DNA of 64,000 bases from Pontibacter pudoricolor (GTDB lineage: Bacteria > Bacteroidota > Bacteroidia > Cytophagales > Hymenobacteraceae): the NCBI RefSeq assembly GCF_010092985.1, contig NZ_CP048106.1, positions 3,944,001 to 4,008,000 on the forward strand, written 5' to 3'. A model generated the notes under the pieces. The model saw only the letters and a list, made by a program, of their open reading frames with translations. It searched no databases and was not told where the DNA came from. The translations under genes were made by a program, and so were the position numbers. Shown one piece after another: positions 17,408 to 26,456 of the stretch (the stretch's first letter is position 1; the number at the start of each line of letters is the position of its first letter).

Positions 17408-19786
17408 TTATTTCAGCTTCCCGAAACGATAGTTAAAAGACAGGCTGAACTGGCGCATTTCGGTGTAGGACTCACGGCGCTGGTAAAAGGCTGTATTTGT
17501 AATCTCTGTTAAGGCACGGCGGGTTTTTCGGAATGGGCTCCTGACGGCGAGGCTTATACTTGCTTTGTTATCTTTCAGGAAGTCTTTGTTTACAGAAAGG
17601 CTGCTCCAGGTATTGCCACCTGTTTTGCCCTGTAATAAAATGTTAGGAGAATCATACCCCACATTACCTCCGGCCCGCCAGCTCCTGTTAAACCTGAAAC
17701 TTACGTTTCCGTGCCCATAATATGTAAAGCCGTTATTGGTTTGTGGCTTTCCTTCCAGCTGGCTGGTAAATGTGATGTAATTAGTACCGGTGTTCAGGCT
17801 AAGATTAAGCTTTTTAAACAAAGTAGTATTAGCGCTTAGGGTAAGCCCATAGTTACGGTTCTGACCTAAATTACCGAAGGTGGTGCGCGCAACGGAGTCG
17901 GTGCCTAAGGTGGTAAACTGTTCTATAGAGTTGTTGGTGAAACTATGGAATACACTGGCATTGATAGATGTACCTTTAAAGAACGTATCAAAACCCGCCT
18001 GCACCGTATGGTTGGTAGCAGGGTGCAGATCCGGGTTGCCATAACTGATGTTTAAAGGGTCGGTCAGGTCCACGTAAGGGTCCAGGTAATAGAGTCCGGG
18101 CCTGTCTATTCGCTGGGTATAGGATAACTTAATGGAGCTATAGCCTTTCAGCATAAAAGACAGCATAATATTGGGGAACAGGCTAAGGTAATTCTGATCT
18201 ACTTCGGTACCAGACGATCTGAACCTGGCATCTAATATTGTCTGCTCTGCCCTTAAACCGCTTCTCAGGCCCCATTTGCCTTTTTTCAGGTTCAGAGAAA
18301 TGTAGGCGGCATGCACATCCTGGTTGTAGTCAAAATCATTGCTCTGGTTTACGTCAAGTATAAATTCACCTGTTTCGGGGTTACGGGTTTTATAAAAATA
18401 GTCGCTGCTGTTCTCTTCTAGTACAGATTTTACACCAAACTCCAATGTCTGCTTCCCAAGCGGCTGTATATAGTCAGCCTGCAGCGCATACTCTCTTGAT
18501 CTATCGTTGTAAGCTGTTTTGCTTTCGCGACCTGTATAGTTATAAACGGGCTGTAGCGTAAAGTCTGTTGTACTGTTGTTGTCGTTGTTTGCCAGGTTAA
18601 ACAATAGGGAAAGTAGCTGCTCCTCGTTTTTCCTGGATGTATGCTGGTAGCTTAAACTCAGGTCATAGCCGTTTCCATCATTTTCACTTGAGTTCAGGTT
18701 GCGGTAGGCTTCTGTCTGTGTGCCGGCTGTATCTAGTTGCTCGACCAGTTGCTTATAACTATTGTTACCTGTTATGCTGCTCAAACTATAAGAGGCCGTG
18801 ATGTTGTCGTGAGGGCCCAGGTCATAGCTTAGTTCGGTGCCTCCACTCTGAGACCCGTTTTTAGTAGTGCTTTCTCCTGTTTGCTCCAGCCTGTTCCGGC
18901 GGGTAAGATCGTCCCTGAAAAAAAAGCTCCTGGTGCCGGGGCTTGTGTTGGTGCTAGTACTGGCGCGGGCAGAGAAATTTAATTTGCCGGCACTGGCCGT
19001 GATATGACTGCCTGCACTATAACCCTTTGGGGTGTTTACTCCTAAGTTTACAGCACCATTATAGCCACTTATACTTTTACGGTGAGTTACGATGTTAATG
19101 ATTCCGCCCACTCCCGAGGCCTCATATCGGGCAGGCGGATTAGTAACAACTTCTACTTTTTTAATAGCACTGGCCGGTAGACCTTTCAGCACATCGCGCA
19201 GGTTACCGGTAAACAAAGACGACCTTTTGCCATTTACCAATACCTGGTAAGAATTATTGCCATTAAGTTGCAGGTTATCATCAGCATCTACAGTTAACAA
19301 GGGTACTTTACGAAGCAAGTCCAGTGCGTTATGAGTTGTGCTCTCCGGGTCAAGCTCCGCGTTGTAAGTGACTTTATCTGCATCATGCTCTACAAGAGGC
19401 TTCTGTATAACAACCTGTACTTCATTGAGGAGGGTAATTGTAGAGGTGAGATGTATTACCCCAAGGTTTATAGTTGGTGAGGTAAAAGCGGGCAGATCTA
19501 TAGTTTTGGTTTTGTAGCCTACATAAGAGAGTATTAACCGGTACTCTTTGTATGCAAGGCCTGTCATCTCAAACATGCCCTTTTCCGAAGTGAGCATGTG
19601 CTTTATAACCTGGTCTGTTTGTTTTTCCTGTACAACTATAGTTACATAGGCAAGTGAGGAGTTGGTAGTTGAGTCTATAACAGTGCCTTTGATATTTATA
19701 TTAGCCTCTACATTATTAGATTTTTGTGCAAATATAGAATGTGCTACAAAGAAAAGTAGGAAAGCCATCAGGTGAGCTTGTGTCAT
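17408..19786 (-). CDS. TonB-dependent-type outer-membrane receptor (outer membrane beta-barrel family)
   Basis: 792-aa outer-membrane protein. A signal peptide is followed by a carboxypeptidase-regulatory-like beta-sandwich (INIKGTVIDSTTNSSLAYVT...), typical of Bacteroidota receptors. Next comes a plug-like domain (VLVNGKRSSLFTGNLRDVLKGLPASAIKKVEVVTNPPARYEASGVGGIINIVT) and then a long beta-barrel ending in Phe/aromatic-rich strands (FSLSFNYRFGKLK). No SusD partner follows, so it belongs to the shorter Omp-barrel group rather than a SusCD pair. The ligand is unknown. GC is lower than in housekeeping neighbours. Confidence 0.9.
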   Translation of the reverse strand: MTQAHLMAFLLFFVAHSIFAQKSNNVEANINIKGTVIDSTTNSSLAYVTIVVQEKQTDQVIKHMLTSEKGMFEMTGLAYKEYRLILSYVGYKTKTIDLPAFTSPTINLGVIHLTSTITLLNEVQVVIQKPLVEHDADKVTYNAELDPESTTHNALDLLRKVPLLTVDADDNLQLNGNNSYQVLVNGKRSSLFTGNLRDVLKGLPASAIKKVEVVTNPPARYEASGVGGIINIVTHRKSISGYNGAVNLGVNTPKGYSAGSHITASAGKLNFSARASTSTNTSPGTRSFFFRDDLTRRNRLEQTGESTTKNGSQSGGTELSYDLGPHDNITASYSLSSITGNNSYKQLVEQLDTAGTQTEAYRNLNSSENDGNGYDLSLSYQHTSRKNEEQLLSLLFNLANNDNNSTTDFTLQPVYNYTGRESKTAYNDRSREYALQADYIQPLGKQTLEFGVKSVLEENSSDYFYKTRNPETGEFILDVNQSNDFDYNQDVHAAYISLNLKKGKWGLRSGLRAEQTILDARFRSSGTEVDQNYLSLFPNIMLSFMLKGYSSIKLSYTQRIDRPGLYYLDPYVDLTDPLNISYGNPDLHPATNHTVQAGFDTFFKGTSINASVFHSFTNNSIEQFTTLGTDSVARTTFGNLGQNRNYGLTLSANTTLFKKLNLSLNTGTNYITFTSQLEGKPQTNNGFTYYGHGNVSFRFNRSWRAGGNVGYDSPNILLQGKTGGNTWSSLSVNKDFLKDNKASISLAVRSPFRKTRRALTEITNTAFYQRRESYTEMRQFSLSFNYRFGKLK

Positions 19787-19891
19787 ATCGAAAGTGCCAG
19801 ATACTCAACTGTATATTATTATTTATCAAGCAGGCGAATACGAAGCTTGAAAATGTTAAAGTATTATTCCATCTGCATTCAAAACCGGAAT

Positions 19892-19940
19892 AATAAAATA
19901 AGCAGGGACTTTCTAAATAAAAGTCCCTGCTTATTTTATT
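19892..19940. terminator. Strong bidirectional-looking terminator
   Basis: A perfect 21-bp stem (19892-19912 with 19920-19940), 7-base loop, GC-rich middle (GCAGGGACTT) and A/T-rich ends. It lies directly after the stop codon of the small secreted protein, so that gene and the receptor downstream are probably not read as one long message. Confidence 0.93.
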
Positions 19941-19941
19941 A

Positions 19942-20346
19942 TTAATTACAATCAGTGTCGATATGCTTAGAGATATTTGTGCTTGATACTGTAGCAGTTA
20001 AGTCGAATGTCATGTCCCATTGTGCATTAGGGCAGTCTCTTGGAATGTAATTAAATATATTAACCTCAAATGTATAATTACCGGCACCATCACTTTTTAA
20101 AGGAATATCAGAAATAGTCAAGTTATTCCAAGATGGAGGACGTTTGTCAGCAGGGTTGTCGCAACCATATCTGCCTGATATTGAGATTGTCAGACCATTA
20201 GGGTTGGTGCCGAGTCCCGCTACTTTACCGGTAATCCATCCTGTTTCTGTGTCTAAACATGGGGTTCCTACAAAATGTATCCTTGCAGCAAATGCAGAAG
20301 TGATAACAAATAATAAAATGGCGAAACTTAAAATTTTTGCTTTCAT
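19942..20346 (-). CDS. Small secreted cysteine-containing protein
   Basis: 134 aa with a signal peptide (cleavage near AFAA) and a mature part of about 113 residues holding four Cys (in TPCLD, YGCDN, RDCPN and the C-terminal TDCN), which could form two disulfides. The rest is beta-rich with Gly/Asn turns. I do not recognise a family. It sits upstream of the receptor gene on the same strand, but a strong terminator separates them. A ligand-binding or scavenging role tied to the receptor is only a possibility. Confidence 0.7.
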   Translation of the reverse strand: MKAKILSFAILLFVITSAFAARIHFVGTPCLDTETGWITGKVAGLGTNPNGLTISISGRYGCDNPADKRPPSWNNLTISDIPLKSDGAGNYTFEVNIFNYIPRDCPNAQWDMTFDLTATVSSTNISKHIDTDCN

Positions 20347-20954
20347 AATAGTAATTGTTTAATGTTAAGATTATTGGGGTTTAAGTATTGTGGTGTTTGA
20401 TTTGTAAAGGCAAAGCAATGGCAGGCCGATGATTTTGCAGCTCATCAGCGAATAGTAAAAAGCATAATTAGTAATGAATAGTAAAGCGGTATGCCTTTAA
20501 GAATAATCCTTGTTCAGTACATCAGCTGGAATCTATAAACTCAATCATACCTTTCAGAATTATAAGTTTAAATACCTGTAAAAAATGCTTTTACCCTGCA
20601 AGGTAGTGCTGGCAATAACGGTAAAGTTATAGAGGGAGGATTGAAGGCAGAAACAGTTGGCTACGCGGATTATAGTTTCTGCTGTTAAACTATATAGTGT
20701 TAAAAATCAAGCACTTATCTGCTTATATAATTTATACGAAATTGGTATTGTGTTTAACTTGCTTTTAATTAGATAATAGTAATGGAATAGAATTTAAAAG
20801 CAGGTGGTATAAATTTAATGGGGAATATGATTAAATATTGAAATAATTTATTTTAGAGATAAAATATATAGCAGCCTGTTTCTCAATAAAACATAGAAGA
20901 ATGCTTTAACTATAGATACGCTTAAGATTACTGGTATATGATCTGTTATAGCTT
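20347..20954. other. AT-rich intergenic region, no gene seen
   Basis: About 600 bases with stops in all frames and long A/T stretches. One short TATAG-containing segment occurs near 20690. It should contain the promoter of the small secreted protein. No repeat family of the window is present except isolated TATAG forms. Confidence 0.5.
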
Positions 20955-21857
20955 TCAGCTTTTCTCAGTATACCTCAATTCGGCCCCCGACTCACTCACA
21001 TTAAGTACAGCTTCTCTGCCACAAACCAAAGCCAGGTTCAGCGGCTCGTGCCCGACCGGGAAGTTGAAGCAAACCGGGTAATTGTACGTGCCGGTGTGCT
21101 CCATAATGATCTCATAAGCGGTTTTGCCGAAGGGGATGGCGTTATCTTTCATGTCGCTCATGTCGCCCACTACAAGGCCGGCCAGGTTGCTTAGTTTGCC
21201 ACTGCGGTCAAGGTGCACCAACATGCGGTCGATATGGTACAGGTATTCGTCCAGGTCTTCGAGGAAGAGGATTTTGCCTTCGGTGCTGATGTCGGATCTG
21301 GTGCCGGTAAGCGTGTGCAGCATCGACAGGTTTCCGCCAACCAACTGACCTCTGCCTGTGCCTGTTCTGTTAAATGGGTGTGGTGCCGAGCTATAGTTTA
21401 AGTTCTCGCCAAACAACACTTTACGCAAAGTCTCCACAGAATCTATAGTTCCATCGCGGCCAAACAGCACGGGCATAATGGCGTGTACGGTTTCGATGCC
21501 CAGGTTATGGATGTGGCTGTGTATAGTGGTTACATCGCTGAAGCCAACCACCCACTTAGGCTGCTCTTTAAACTTTGTAAAATCTACCTGGTCGATGATG
21601 CGGGTAGTGCCGTAGCCGCCGCGCGCGCAAACAATGGCTTTTATAGTTTCATCGTCGAGCATCTGCTGAAAATCTTGCAAACGCAGGGCATCGTTGCCGG
21701 CAAACTGGTTGTAGCTGGCATCTATTGTCTGCCCCCGTACCACCTGCAGGCCCCAGCTTTCAAAGGTCTGGATGGCAGGTGCAAGCTCCTGGGCAGTTAT
21801 TTTCCGGGCTGTAGAAATAATGGCGATGCGGTCGCCGGGTTGCAGAGGTGGTATCAT
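20955..21857 (-). CDS. LD-carboxypeptidase (peptidase S66, murein tetrapeptide carboxypeptidase)
   Basis: Cytoplasmic serine peptidase that removes the terminal D-Ala from murein tetrapeptides during peptidoglycan recycling. The sequence starts with the family pattern PPLQPGDRIAIISTARKI, carries the nucleophile Ser region ARGGYGTTRIID and VGFSDVT, and later the Glu and His region (EDLDEYLYHIDRML and FPVGHEPLNLAL) of the Ser-His-Glu triad. Length of 300 aa is normal. A fragment of its C-terminus is duplicated at 17278-17382. It is divergently oriented from the AbgT transporter. Confidence 0.92.
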   Translation of the reverse strand: MIPPLQPGDRIAIISTARKITAQELAPAIQTFESWGLQVVRGQTIDASYNQFAGNDALRLQDFQQMLDDETIKAIVCARGGYGTTRIIDQVDFTKFKEQPKWVVGFSDVTTIHSHIHNLGIETVHAIMPVLFGRDGTIDSVETLRKVLFGENLNYSSAPHPFNRTGTGRGQLVGGNLSMLHTLTGTRSDISTEGKILFLEDLDEYLYHIDRMLVHLDRSGKLSNLAGLVVGDMSDMKDNAIPFGKTAYEIIMEHTGTYNYPVCFNFPVGHEPLNLALVCGREAVLNVSESGAELRYTEKS

Positions 21858-22010
21858 AAAAGTGTAAACTATAAACGCCTGCCAAGTTAGGGATTTCCCG
21901 GAAAGTTTGCAGGTGCGGCCTTTTTTAAAGATATTCAGGAGCTAAACTAAAATCTATCTGGCCAGGAGCAGCTGCTTTTTGCATTGGCCGCACAAAATTC
22001 ACCTAATATT

Positions 22011-23540
22011 ATGCCTGCAGTTCAAGAAAAAAAATCCGGCATCGACAGGTTTCTGTCCGTGATCGAGCGCATCGGGAATGCCCTGCCACACCCAGCCACG
22101 CTTTTTGCCGGCTTCGCCCTGCTTATCATTATTTTGTCGTGGGTAGCCAGCCTGTTTGATATGGCCGTTGTGCACCCCGGCACAGGCGAAACGGTAGCAC
22201 CTGTGAACCTGATCTCTGCCGAAGGGCTGCACATGATCCTGACGCGCATGGTAACCAATTTTACAGGCTTTGCGCCGCTGGGTACGGTGTTGGTGTCGTT
22301 GCTGGGTATTGGTATTGCCGAGGGGACAGGCCTGATAGGGGCAGTGCTGCGCCTGGTAGTGCTGGCCTCGCCAAAGCGTCTGCTTACCTTTGTAATTGTA
22401 TTTGCCGGCGTTTTGTCTAACACTGCTTCAGAGGTCGGCTATGTGCTGCTGGTACCACTGGCGGCTATTATTTTCCTGGCGGCGGGCCGTCATCCGCTGG
22501 CTGGTCTGGCGGCTGCCTTTGCCGGCGTATCGGGTGGCTATAGCGCCAACCTGTTGCTGGGTACCGTCGACCCGCTGCTGGCCGGCCTTTCCACCGAAGC
22601 TGCCAAGATCATCGATCCGAACTATGTGGTAAACCCTGCCGCCAACTATTATTTCATGTTCGTTTCTACTTTCCTGATCGCAGGTTTAGGAACATGGGTA
22701 ACCGAAAGGATTGTGGTACCACGCCTGGGCGAATACACCGGCGATGAAAAACCACAAAGCATCGATCGCCTGAATCCGCAGGAAAAGCGTGGCATCCTTT
22801 ACGCAACTATAGCCGTGCTGCTGATGTCGGCTTTTATTCTGGGCGGCCTGATTCCGGAAAATGGTTACCTGAGAGACCCTGAGACCGGCGACATCCTGAA
22901 CTCGCCTTTTATGTCAGGTATTGTAGCGTTTATCTTTATCCTGGCTGGCGTAGCGGGTATTGCTTATGGTATTGGTGCCAAAACCATTAAAAACGACAGC
23001 GATGTGATGCGCGGCATGGCCAAGTCGATGGAGACCCTGGGCTCTTACATAGTACTTGTATTTTTTGCTGCGCAGTTCGTAGCTTACTTTAACTGGACCA
23101 ACCTGGGGCTTATACTGGCGATTAACGGTGCAGATGTGCTGAAAACAATGGGTCTGAGTGATATTCCGCTGATGATCATGTTTATACTGGTGGCAGCAAC
23201 TATAAACCTGGTGATGGGTTCGGCCTCGGCTAAATGGGCTATTATGGCGCCTGTGTTTATCCCGATGTTTATGCTGTTGGGCTATACCCCGGAATTCACC
23301 CAAACCGCTTACCGTATCGGCGACAGTGTAACCAATATTATTTCGCCTATGATGTCGTACTTTGCCCTGATCGTGGCTTTTATACAGCGCTATGATAAAA
23401 ATGCCGGTATCGGTACGGTTATCTCTACCATGTTGCCTTACACGGTCGTGTTCTTCATCGGCTGGACCTTGCTGTTCATCGTCTGGATTATTTTCGGGTG
23501 GCCGGTTGGGCCTGGTGCCGAAATGTATATGCCGAAGTAA
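22011..23540 (+). CDS. AbgT-family transporter
   Basis: Inner-membrane transporter with about 11-13 hydrophobic segments, matching the AbgT family (p-aminobenzoyl-glutamate uptake; some members export sulfonamides). Characteristic stretches include [20 protein letters not shown] near the N-terminus, [29 protein letters not shown] and the late [18 protein letters not shown]. The ATG at 22011 is preferred to a TTG at 21984. 509 aa is the normal length. It has no peptidase partner next to it (abgA/abgB-like), though an M20 amidohydrolase of that broad family is at 56554. A terminator follows. Confidence 0.92.
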   Translation: MPAVQEKKSGIDRFLSVIERIGNALPHPATLFAGFALLIIILSWVASLFDMAVVHPGTGETVAPVNLISAEGLHMILTRMVTNFTGFAPLGTVLVSLLGIGIAEGTGLIGAVLRLVVLASPKRLLTFVIVFAGVLSNTASEVGYVLLVPLAAIIFLAAGRHPLAGLAAAFAGVSGGYSANLLLGTVDPLLAGLSTEAAKIIDPNYVVNPAANYYFMFVSTFLIAGLGTWVTERIVVPRLGEYTGDEKPQSIDRLNPQEKRGILYATIAVLLMSAFILGGLIPENGYLRDPETGDILNSPFMSGIVAFIFILAGVAGIAYGIGAKTIKNDSDVMRGMAKSMETLGSYIVLVFFAAQFVAYFNWTNLGLILAINGADVLKTMGLSDIPLMIMFILVAATINLVMGSASAKWAIMAPVFIPMFMLLGYTPEFTQTAYRIGDSVTNIISPMMSYFALIVAFIQRYDKNAGIGTVISTMLPYTVVFFIGWTLLFIVWIIFGWPVGPGAEMYMPK

Positions 23541-23562
23541 ACTATAGACTGAACTATAGGAT

Positions 23563-23598
23563 AACGCCGGAGAGCCATTCGCTTTCCGGCGTTTTGTT
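23563..23598 (+). terminator. Intrinsic terminator after the AbgT gene
   Basis: A 9-bp stem (AACGCCGGA at 23563-23571; complement 23585-23593) with a 13-base loop, then TTGTTTTG. Confidence 0.8.
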
Positions 23599-23620
23599 TT
23601 GTCATTTCGTGTACCCGGTT

Positions 23621-23696
23621 GCTGGCGCGAGCGTCCTTGCTTGTGACTAACGATGAAGGTGGGTCTCCTGACTCAACTGGGCCGACAGGGACAAGC
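23621..23696 (+). repeat. R2 tandem-hairpin repeat, copy 1
   Basis: Starts GCTGGCGCGAGCG and contains a first hairpin around CGAGCGTCCTTGCTTG, then a second with stem GGGTC/GACTC and loop TCCT, then GGGCCGACAGGGACAAGC. Related copies are 32754-32831 (minus), 41624-41701 (plus) and 63921-64000 (minus, cut by window end). Confidence 0.75.
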
Positions 23697-23742
23697 TTAC
23701 CATCAGCGCTGGCTATAGTTTGAAATACTATAGTTTGAAAAA

Positions 23743-24130
23743 TGTCATTTCGAGTATTCTTGAGACGCGAGTCGAAGAGAGCCGGCGTAGCTGTGCGGAA
23801 TCTTAGTGCTATAGGTTGCTACTCTACTATCCGAACCTAGCCTTTTTTTTCATAGCCTTCTTTAATGCTGGGAGCTTTACTTGCGTATTGTTTCAATCTA
23901 GCTTTGGTGCCCTCACGGCCGGGAGGCCCCGTCTTCGGGCATCGCGCTGCTGCTTTCTTGCTACCCTCGTTCCCTCGGGTTGCCTTGCGGCACCGCAATA
24001 AATCAAAGGCGCTCAACCCAAAGACTGAGATCAGTTCGATAGTTAACTTTATAGTTGATGGGAGAGGCTATAGTTGCATCGCCTTATCGTGGTTATATTT
24101 CCGTAAGGACAGGTCGCGACCTGTCCGATC
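23743..24130 (-). repeat. R1 long dispersed repeat, copy B
   Basis: Minus-strand copy with the same order of parts as copies A and C, including the perfect palindrome GGACAGGTCGCGACCTGTCC (24107-24126) and the end motif TGTCATTTCG (plus-strand view, 23743-23752). In the core it lacks a block of about 20 bases (TTATCGAGGGCCCC...) that copies A and C carry between GCGATGCCC and GACGGGGCC. This suggests a smaller unit was inserted into an ancestral element. Confidence 0.85.
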
Positions 24131-24177
24131 AACAGGCTGCAACTATAGAACTATAGCTAAACTATAGCAACAGCAGA

Positions 24178-24211
24178 AATTCCCTTCTCGGGAGGGGCAG
24201 GGGTGGGTTAA
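24178..24211 (-). repeat. R3 GC-rich palindromic repeat, copy 2
   Basis: AATTCCCTTCTCGGGAGGGG followed by CAGGGGTGGGTT. It is directly preceded by ACTATAGCAACAGCAG, the same lead-in found before the R3 copy at 32891. Confidence 0.75.
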
Positions 24212-24253
24212 TTCGTAACTATAGAACTATAGAACTATAGTTCTTCAGCTGCT

Positions 24254-24673
24254 TTATCGTAATGAGAAACCTTCGTTTTGCGGGTGATCGGCAGAGAGTA
24301 ATGCTGTTGCTTCTATCTCTACCAAAAGTTCGGGGTTTATGAGCGCACTTACCTGCACCATGGTAGCGGCCGGTTTTATAGTTCGGAACACCTCGCCATG
24401 CGCACGACCAATTTCCTCCCACTGCGTTATGTCTGTTACAAACATGCGGGTGCGCACTACGTCTTCCAGTGTTGCGCCGGCTTCTTCCAGGGCTTTTTCT
24501 ATTTTCTGAAGGATAAATTTTGTCTGTTCGTAAGCGTTGTTTTTTCCAATGACCTGGTCGCCATTGGCAGCGGTGGTGCCTGCCACTTCAATTACATTGC
24601 CTACCCGCACCGCACGGCTATAGCCGATCATATCTTCCCACACAGCGCCGGATGAGATGTTTTGCCTTTTCAT
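24254..24673 (-). CDS. RidA/YjgF-family protein
   Basis: Small cytoplasmic protein of the Rid family, of which archetypal members deaminate reactive enamines/imines made by PLP enzymes. Family features: VRVGNVIEVAGTTA near the N-terminus, VRTRMFVTDITQWEEIG with the conserved Arg, and PAATMVQVSALINPELLVEIEATAL at the end. 139 aa is normal for a one-domain Rid protein. Whether it is a true RidA or an Rid1-7 subtype cannot be settled. Its 3' end abuts repeat cluster 2; its start is preceded by a GAGTTAGAGAGTTA low-complexity tract. Confidence 0.9.
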   Translation of the reverse strand: MKRQNISSGAVWEDMIGYSRAVRVGNVIEVAGTTAANGDQVIGKNNAYEQTKFILQKIEKALEEAGATLEDVVRTRMFVTDITQWEEIGRAHGEVFRTIKPAATMVQVSALINPELLVEIEATALLSADHPQNEGFSLR

Positions 24674-24675
24674 AG

Positions 24676-24793
24676 AGGTTTAGAAGTTAGAGAGTTAATG
24701 AGTTAGAGAGTTAAAGTTAGTAGTTTAGTTAATTCAATCTGTCCTGCGTACCTTATACTCATTCATAATTCATAATTTTGAATTCATAATTCC
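24676..24793. repeat. Low-complexity repeat tract between divergent genes
   Basis: Consists of AGTTAGAGAGTTAATGAGTT-type repeats (24680-24725) followed by ATTCATAATTCATAATTTTG repeats (about 24764-24793) up to the start of the radical SAM gene. Similar tracts occur before starts at 4425-4450, 25841-25868, 38423-38452 and 53068-53100. Confidence 0.6.
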
Positions 24794-24799
24794 CCGAAA

Positions 24800-25780
24800 A
24801 TGCTCCTGAGAATCAGACCTGTACTTTGCAACTATTACGTTACCTACCGCTGTAACGCAAAGTGCTCGTTCTGCGACATCTGGGAAAAACCATCGCCTTA
24901 CATAACCATAGAAGATGTGCAGCAAAACCTGCGCGACCTGAAGAAACTGGGCGTACAGGTAATTGACTTTACGGGCGGCGAACCACTGCTGCACCGGCAG
25001 ATCGACGAGATGCTGGGCATGGCGCACGACATGGGCTTTATCACCACACTCACTACTAATGCCATGCTTTACCCGAAATTTGCCGACCGGCTGAAAGGGA
25101 AGGTGGACATGCTGCATTTTTCGCTCGACTCGGCTGATAAAGAAAAACACGACGCGGGCAGGGGAGTAGCCTGTTATGATTTTGTGATGGAGTCGATAAA
25201 GGTGGCGAAGGAACTGGGCGAGCGGCCGGATATACTTTTCACCGTTTTTAAGCACAACCTGCACGAGCTGGAAGAAGTGTACCAAACTATAGCGCAGCCA
25301 AATAACCTGGTCCTTATCCTGAACCCGGCCTTTGAATACAATGGGGTAGAAACCGGCGAACGTTTAACGGAAGAAGAACTCGATTACCTGTCGGCTTTTG
25401 GCAAACGGAAAGGCGTGTACCTGAACGACGGTTTTATTCAGCTCCGCAAAGATGGCGGAAACCGTATCAGCGATCCGGTCTGTAAAGCTGCCACCACCAC
25501 TATCGTTATCTCCCCCGAAAACGAACTGGTTTTGCCGTGTTACCACTTAAGCACCAAAAGCTACCCTATAAACGGCAACCTGCAGCAACTATACTATAGC
25601 CCCGAGGTAGAGAAGCAAAAGCAACTGGAAGGGAAACTGCCTGCCTGCGAAGGCTGTACAATTAACTGCTACATGCAACCCAGTTTTGCCGTAAACCTAA
25701 ACAAGTACTTCTGGAAAGCCCTGCCCAGCACCCTTAAATACAACTATAGCAAAGGCACCTGGAAGAGATTGTTTGTCTGA
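24800..25780 (+). CDS. Radical SAM protein with extra C-terminal cysteines
   Basis: Radical S-adenosylmethionine enzyme. The CNAKCSFC motif (C-x3-C-x2-C, about residues 18-25) binds the reactive [4Fe-4S] cluster, and FTGGEPLL is the SAM-binding GGE motif. The C-terminal region has several more Cys (DPVCKAA, LPCYHLS, CEGCTINC), so a SPASM/twitch-like auxiliary cluster is plausible. This architecture is typical of peptide-modifying or MoaA-like enzymes, but there is no precursor peptide or partner gene next to it that I can identify, so the substrate is unknown. It is followed after 90 bases by the gamma carbonic anhydrase gene. Confidence 0.88.
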   Translation: MLLRIRPVLCNYYVTYRCNAKCSFCDIWEKPSPYITIEDVQQNLRDLKKLGVQVIDFTGGEPLLHRQIDEMLGMAHDMGFITTLTTNAMLYPKFADRLKGKVDMLHFSLDSADKEKHDAGRGVACYDFVMESIKVAKELGERPDILFTVFKHNLHELEEVYQTIAQPNNLVLILNPAFEYNGVETGERLTEEELDYLSAFGKRKGVYLNDGFIQLRKDGGNRISDPVCKAATTTIVISPENELVLPCYHLSTKSYPINGNLQQLYYSPEVEKQKQLEGKLPACEGCTINCYMQPSFAVNLNKYFWKALPSTLKYNYSKGTWKRLFV

Positions 25781-25870
25781 ATCAGGATTTACAGGATTTT
25801 AGGATTAGCTGGATTAGTCTTTACTTTACAAGGTCAACAATCAACAATTTAACAATCAACAATTAAAATT

Positions 25871-26389
25871 ATGCCTGTTATACTTCCGGTAAAAGGCCTG
25901 TCGCCGCAGATAGGCGATGACACATTTATTGCTGAGAACGCAACTATAGTTGGCGATGTAATAATGGGCCACGAGTGCTCGGTATGGTTTAATGCCGTGA
26001 TTCGGGGAGACGTAAATTCGATCCGGATCGGTGATAAAACGAACATACAGGATGGCGCCGTAATACATTGCACTTACCAGAAAGCCGCTACTACGATTGG
26101 TAGCAACGTATCGGTAGGGCATAACGCCATTGTGCACGGCTGCAATGTAGAAGATAACGTGCTGATTGGTATGGGTTCTATAGTGATGGATAATGCCGTA
26201 GTGCAGAAGAACTGTATAATTGCCGCCGGCGCTATAGTTCTGGAAAATACCGTGTGCGAATCGGGTTGGATCTATGCGGGCATTCCGGCTAAAAAAGTAA
26301 AACAGCTAAGCCAGGAACAGATTGACGGCCTTGACAAAGTAGCTAACAACTATGTAATGTACAGCGGCTGGTTTACCGGCAAAGAGTAA
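25871..26389 (+). CDS. Gamma-carbonic-anhydrase-like hexapeptide-repeat protein
   Basis: 172-aa left-handed beta-helix protein built of hexapeptide repeats (IGDDTFIAENATIVGDVIMG...). Metal-site region: SVWFNAVIRGD, IQDGAVIHCT and VGHNAIVHGC, which match the gamma-CA/YrdA group with His ligands in the usual spots. Many bacterial members have weak or no CO2-hydration activity, so enzyme function is uncertain. The gene contains two TATAG motifs in frame, including an exact AACTATAGTT (25942-25951) read as T-I-V. Confidence 0.9.
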   Translation: MPVILPVKGLSPQIGDDTFIAENATIVGDVIMGHECSVWFNAVIRGDVNSIRIGDKTNIQDGAVIHCTYQKAATTIGSNVSVGHNAIVHGCNVEDNVLIGMGSIVMDNAVVQKNCIIAAGAIVLENTVCESGWIYAGIPAKKVKQLSQEQIDGLDKVANNYVMYSGWFTGKE

Positions 26390-26396
26390 AACAAAA

Positions 26397-26445
26397 ACGC
26401 CTGCGCTGCCGGGTTATAGTTGGCAACGCAGGCGTCTGTTATGTT
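26397..26445. terminator. Intrinsic terminator between convergent genes
   Basis: Stem ACGCCTGCG (26397-26405) with its complement at 26427-26435. The loop includes CTGCC/GGCA inner pairing and a TTATAGTT copy. It separates the gamma-CA gene and the CNNM/CorC gene. Confidence 0.75.
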
Positions 26446-26456
26446 ATAGTTGTATC

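Larger units (their letters stand above)
23541..24253. repeat. Intergenic repeat cluster 2 (convergent genes)
   Basis: About 700 bases between convergent genes. In order it contains the AbgT terminator, R2 copy 1, R1 copy B on the minus strand, an R3 unit and many CTATAG motifs, including three in tandem just before the RidA gene end (about 24221-24243). Apparent open frames here cross repeat units and are not supported as genes. Confidence 0.85.

Noticed and set aside
23865..24167. A 100-codon plus-strand open frame across R1 copy B
   Set aside because: It runs through a repeat whose other copies do not keep this frame, and its residues come from complement of the repeat core. I treat it as spurious.
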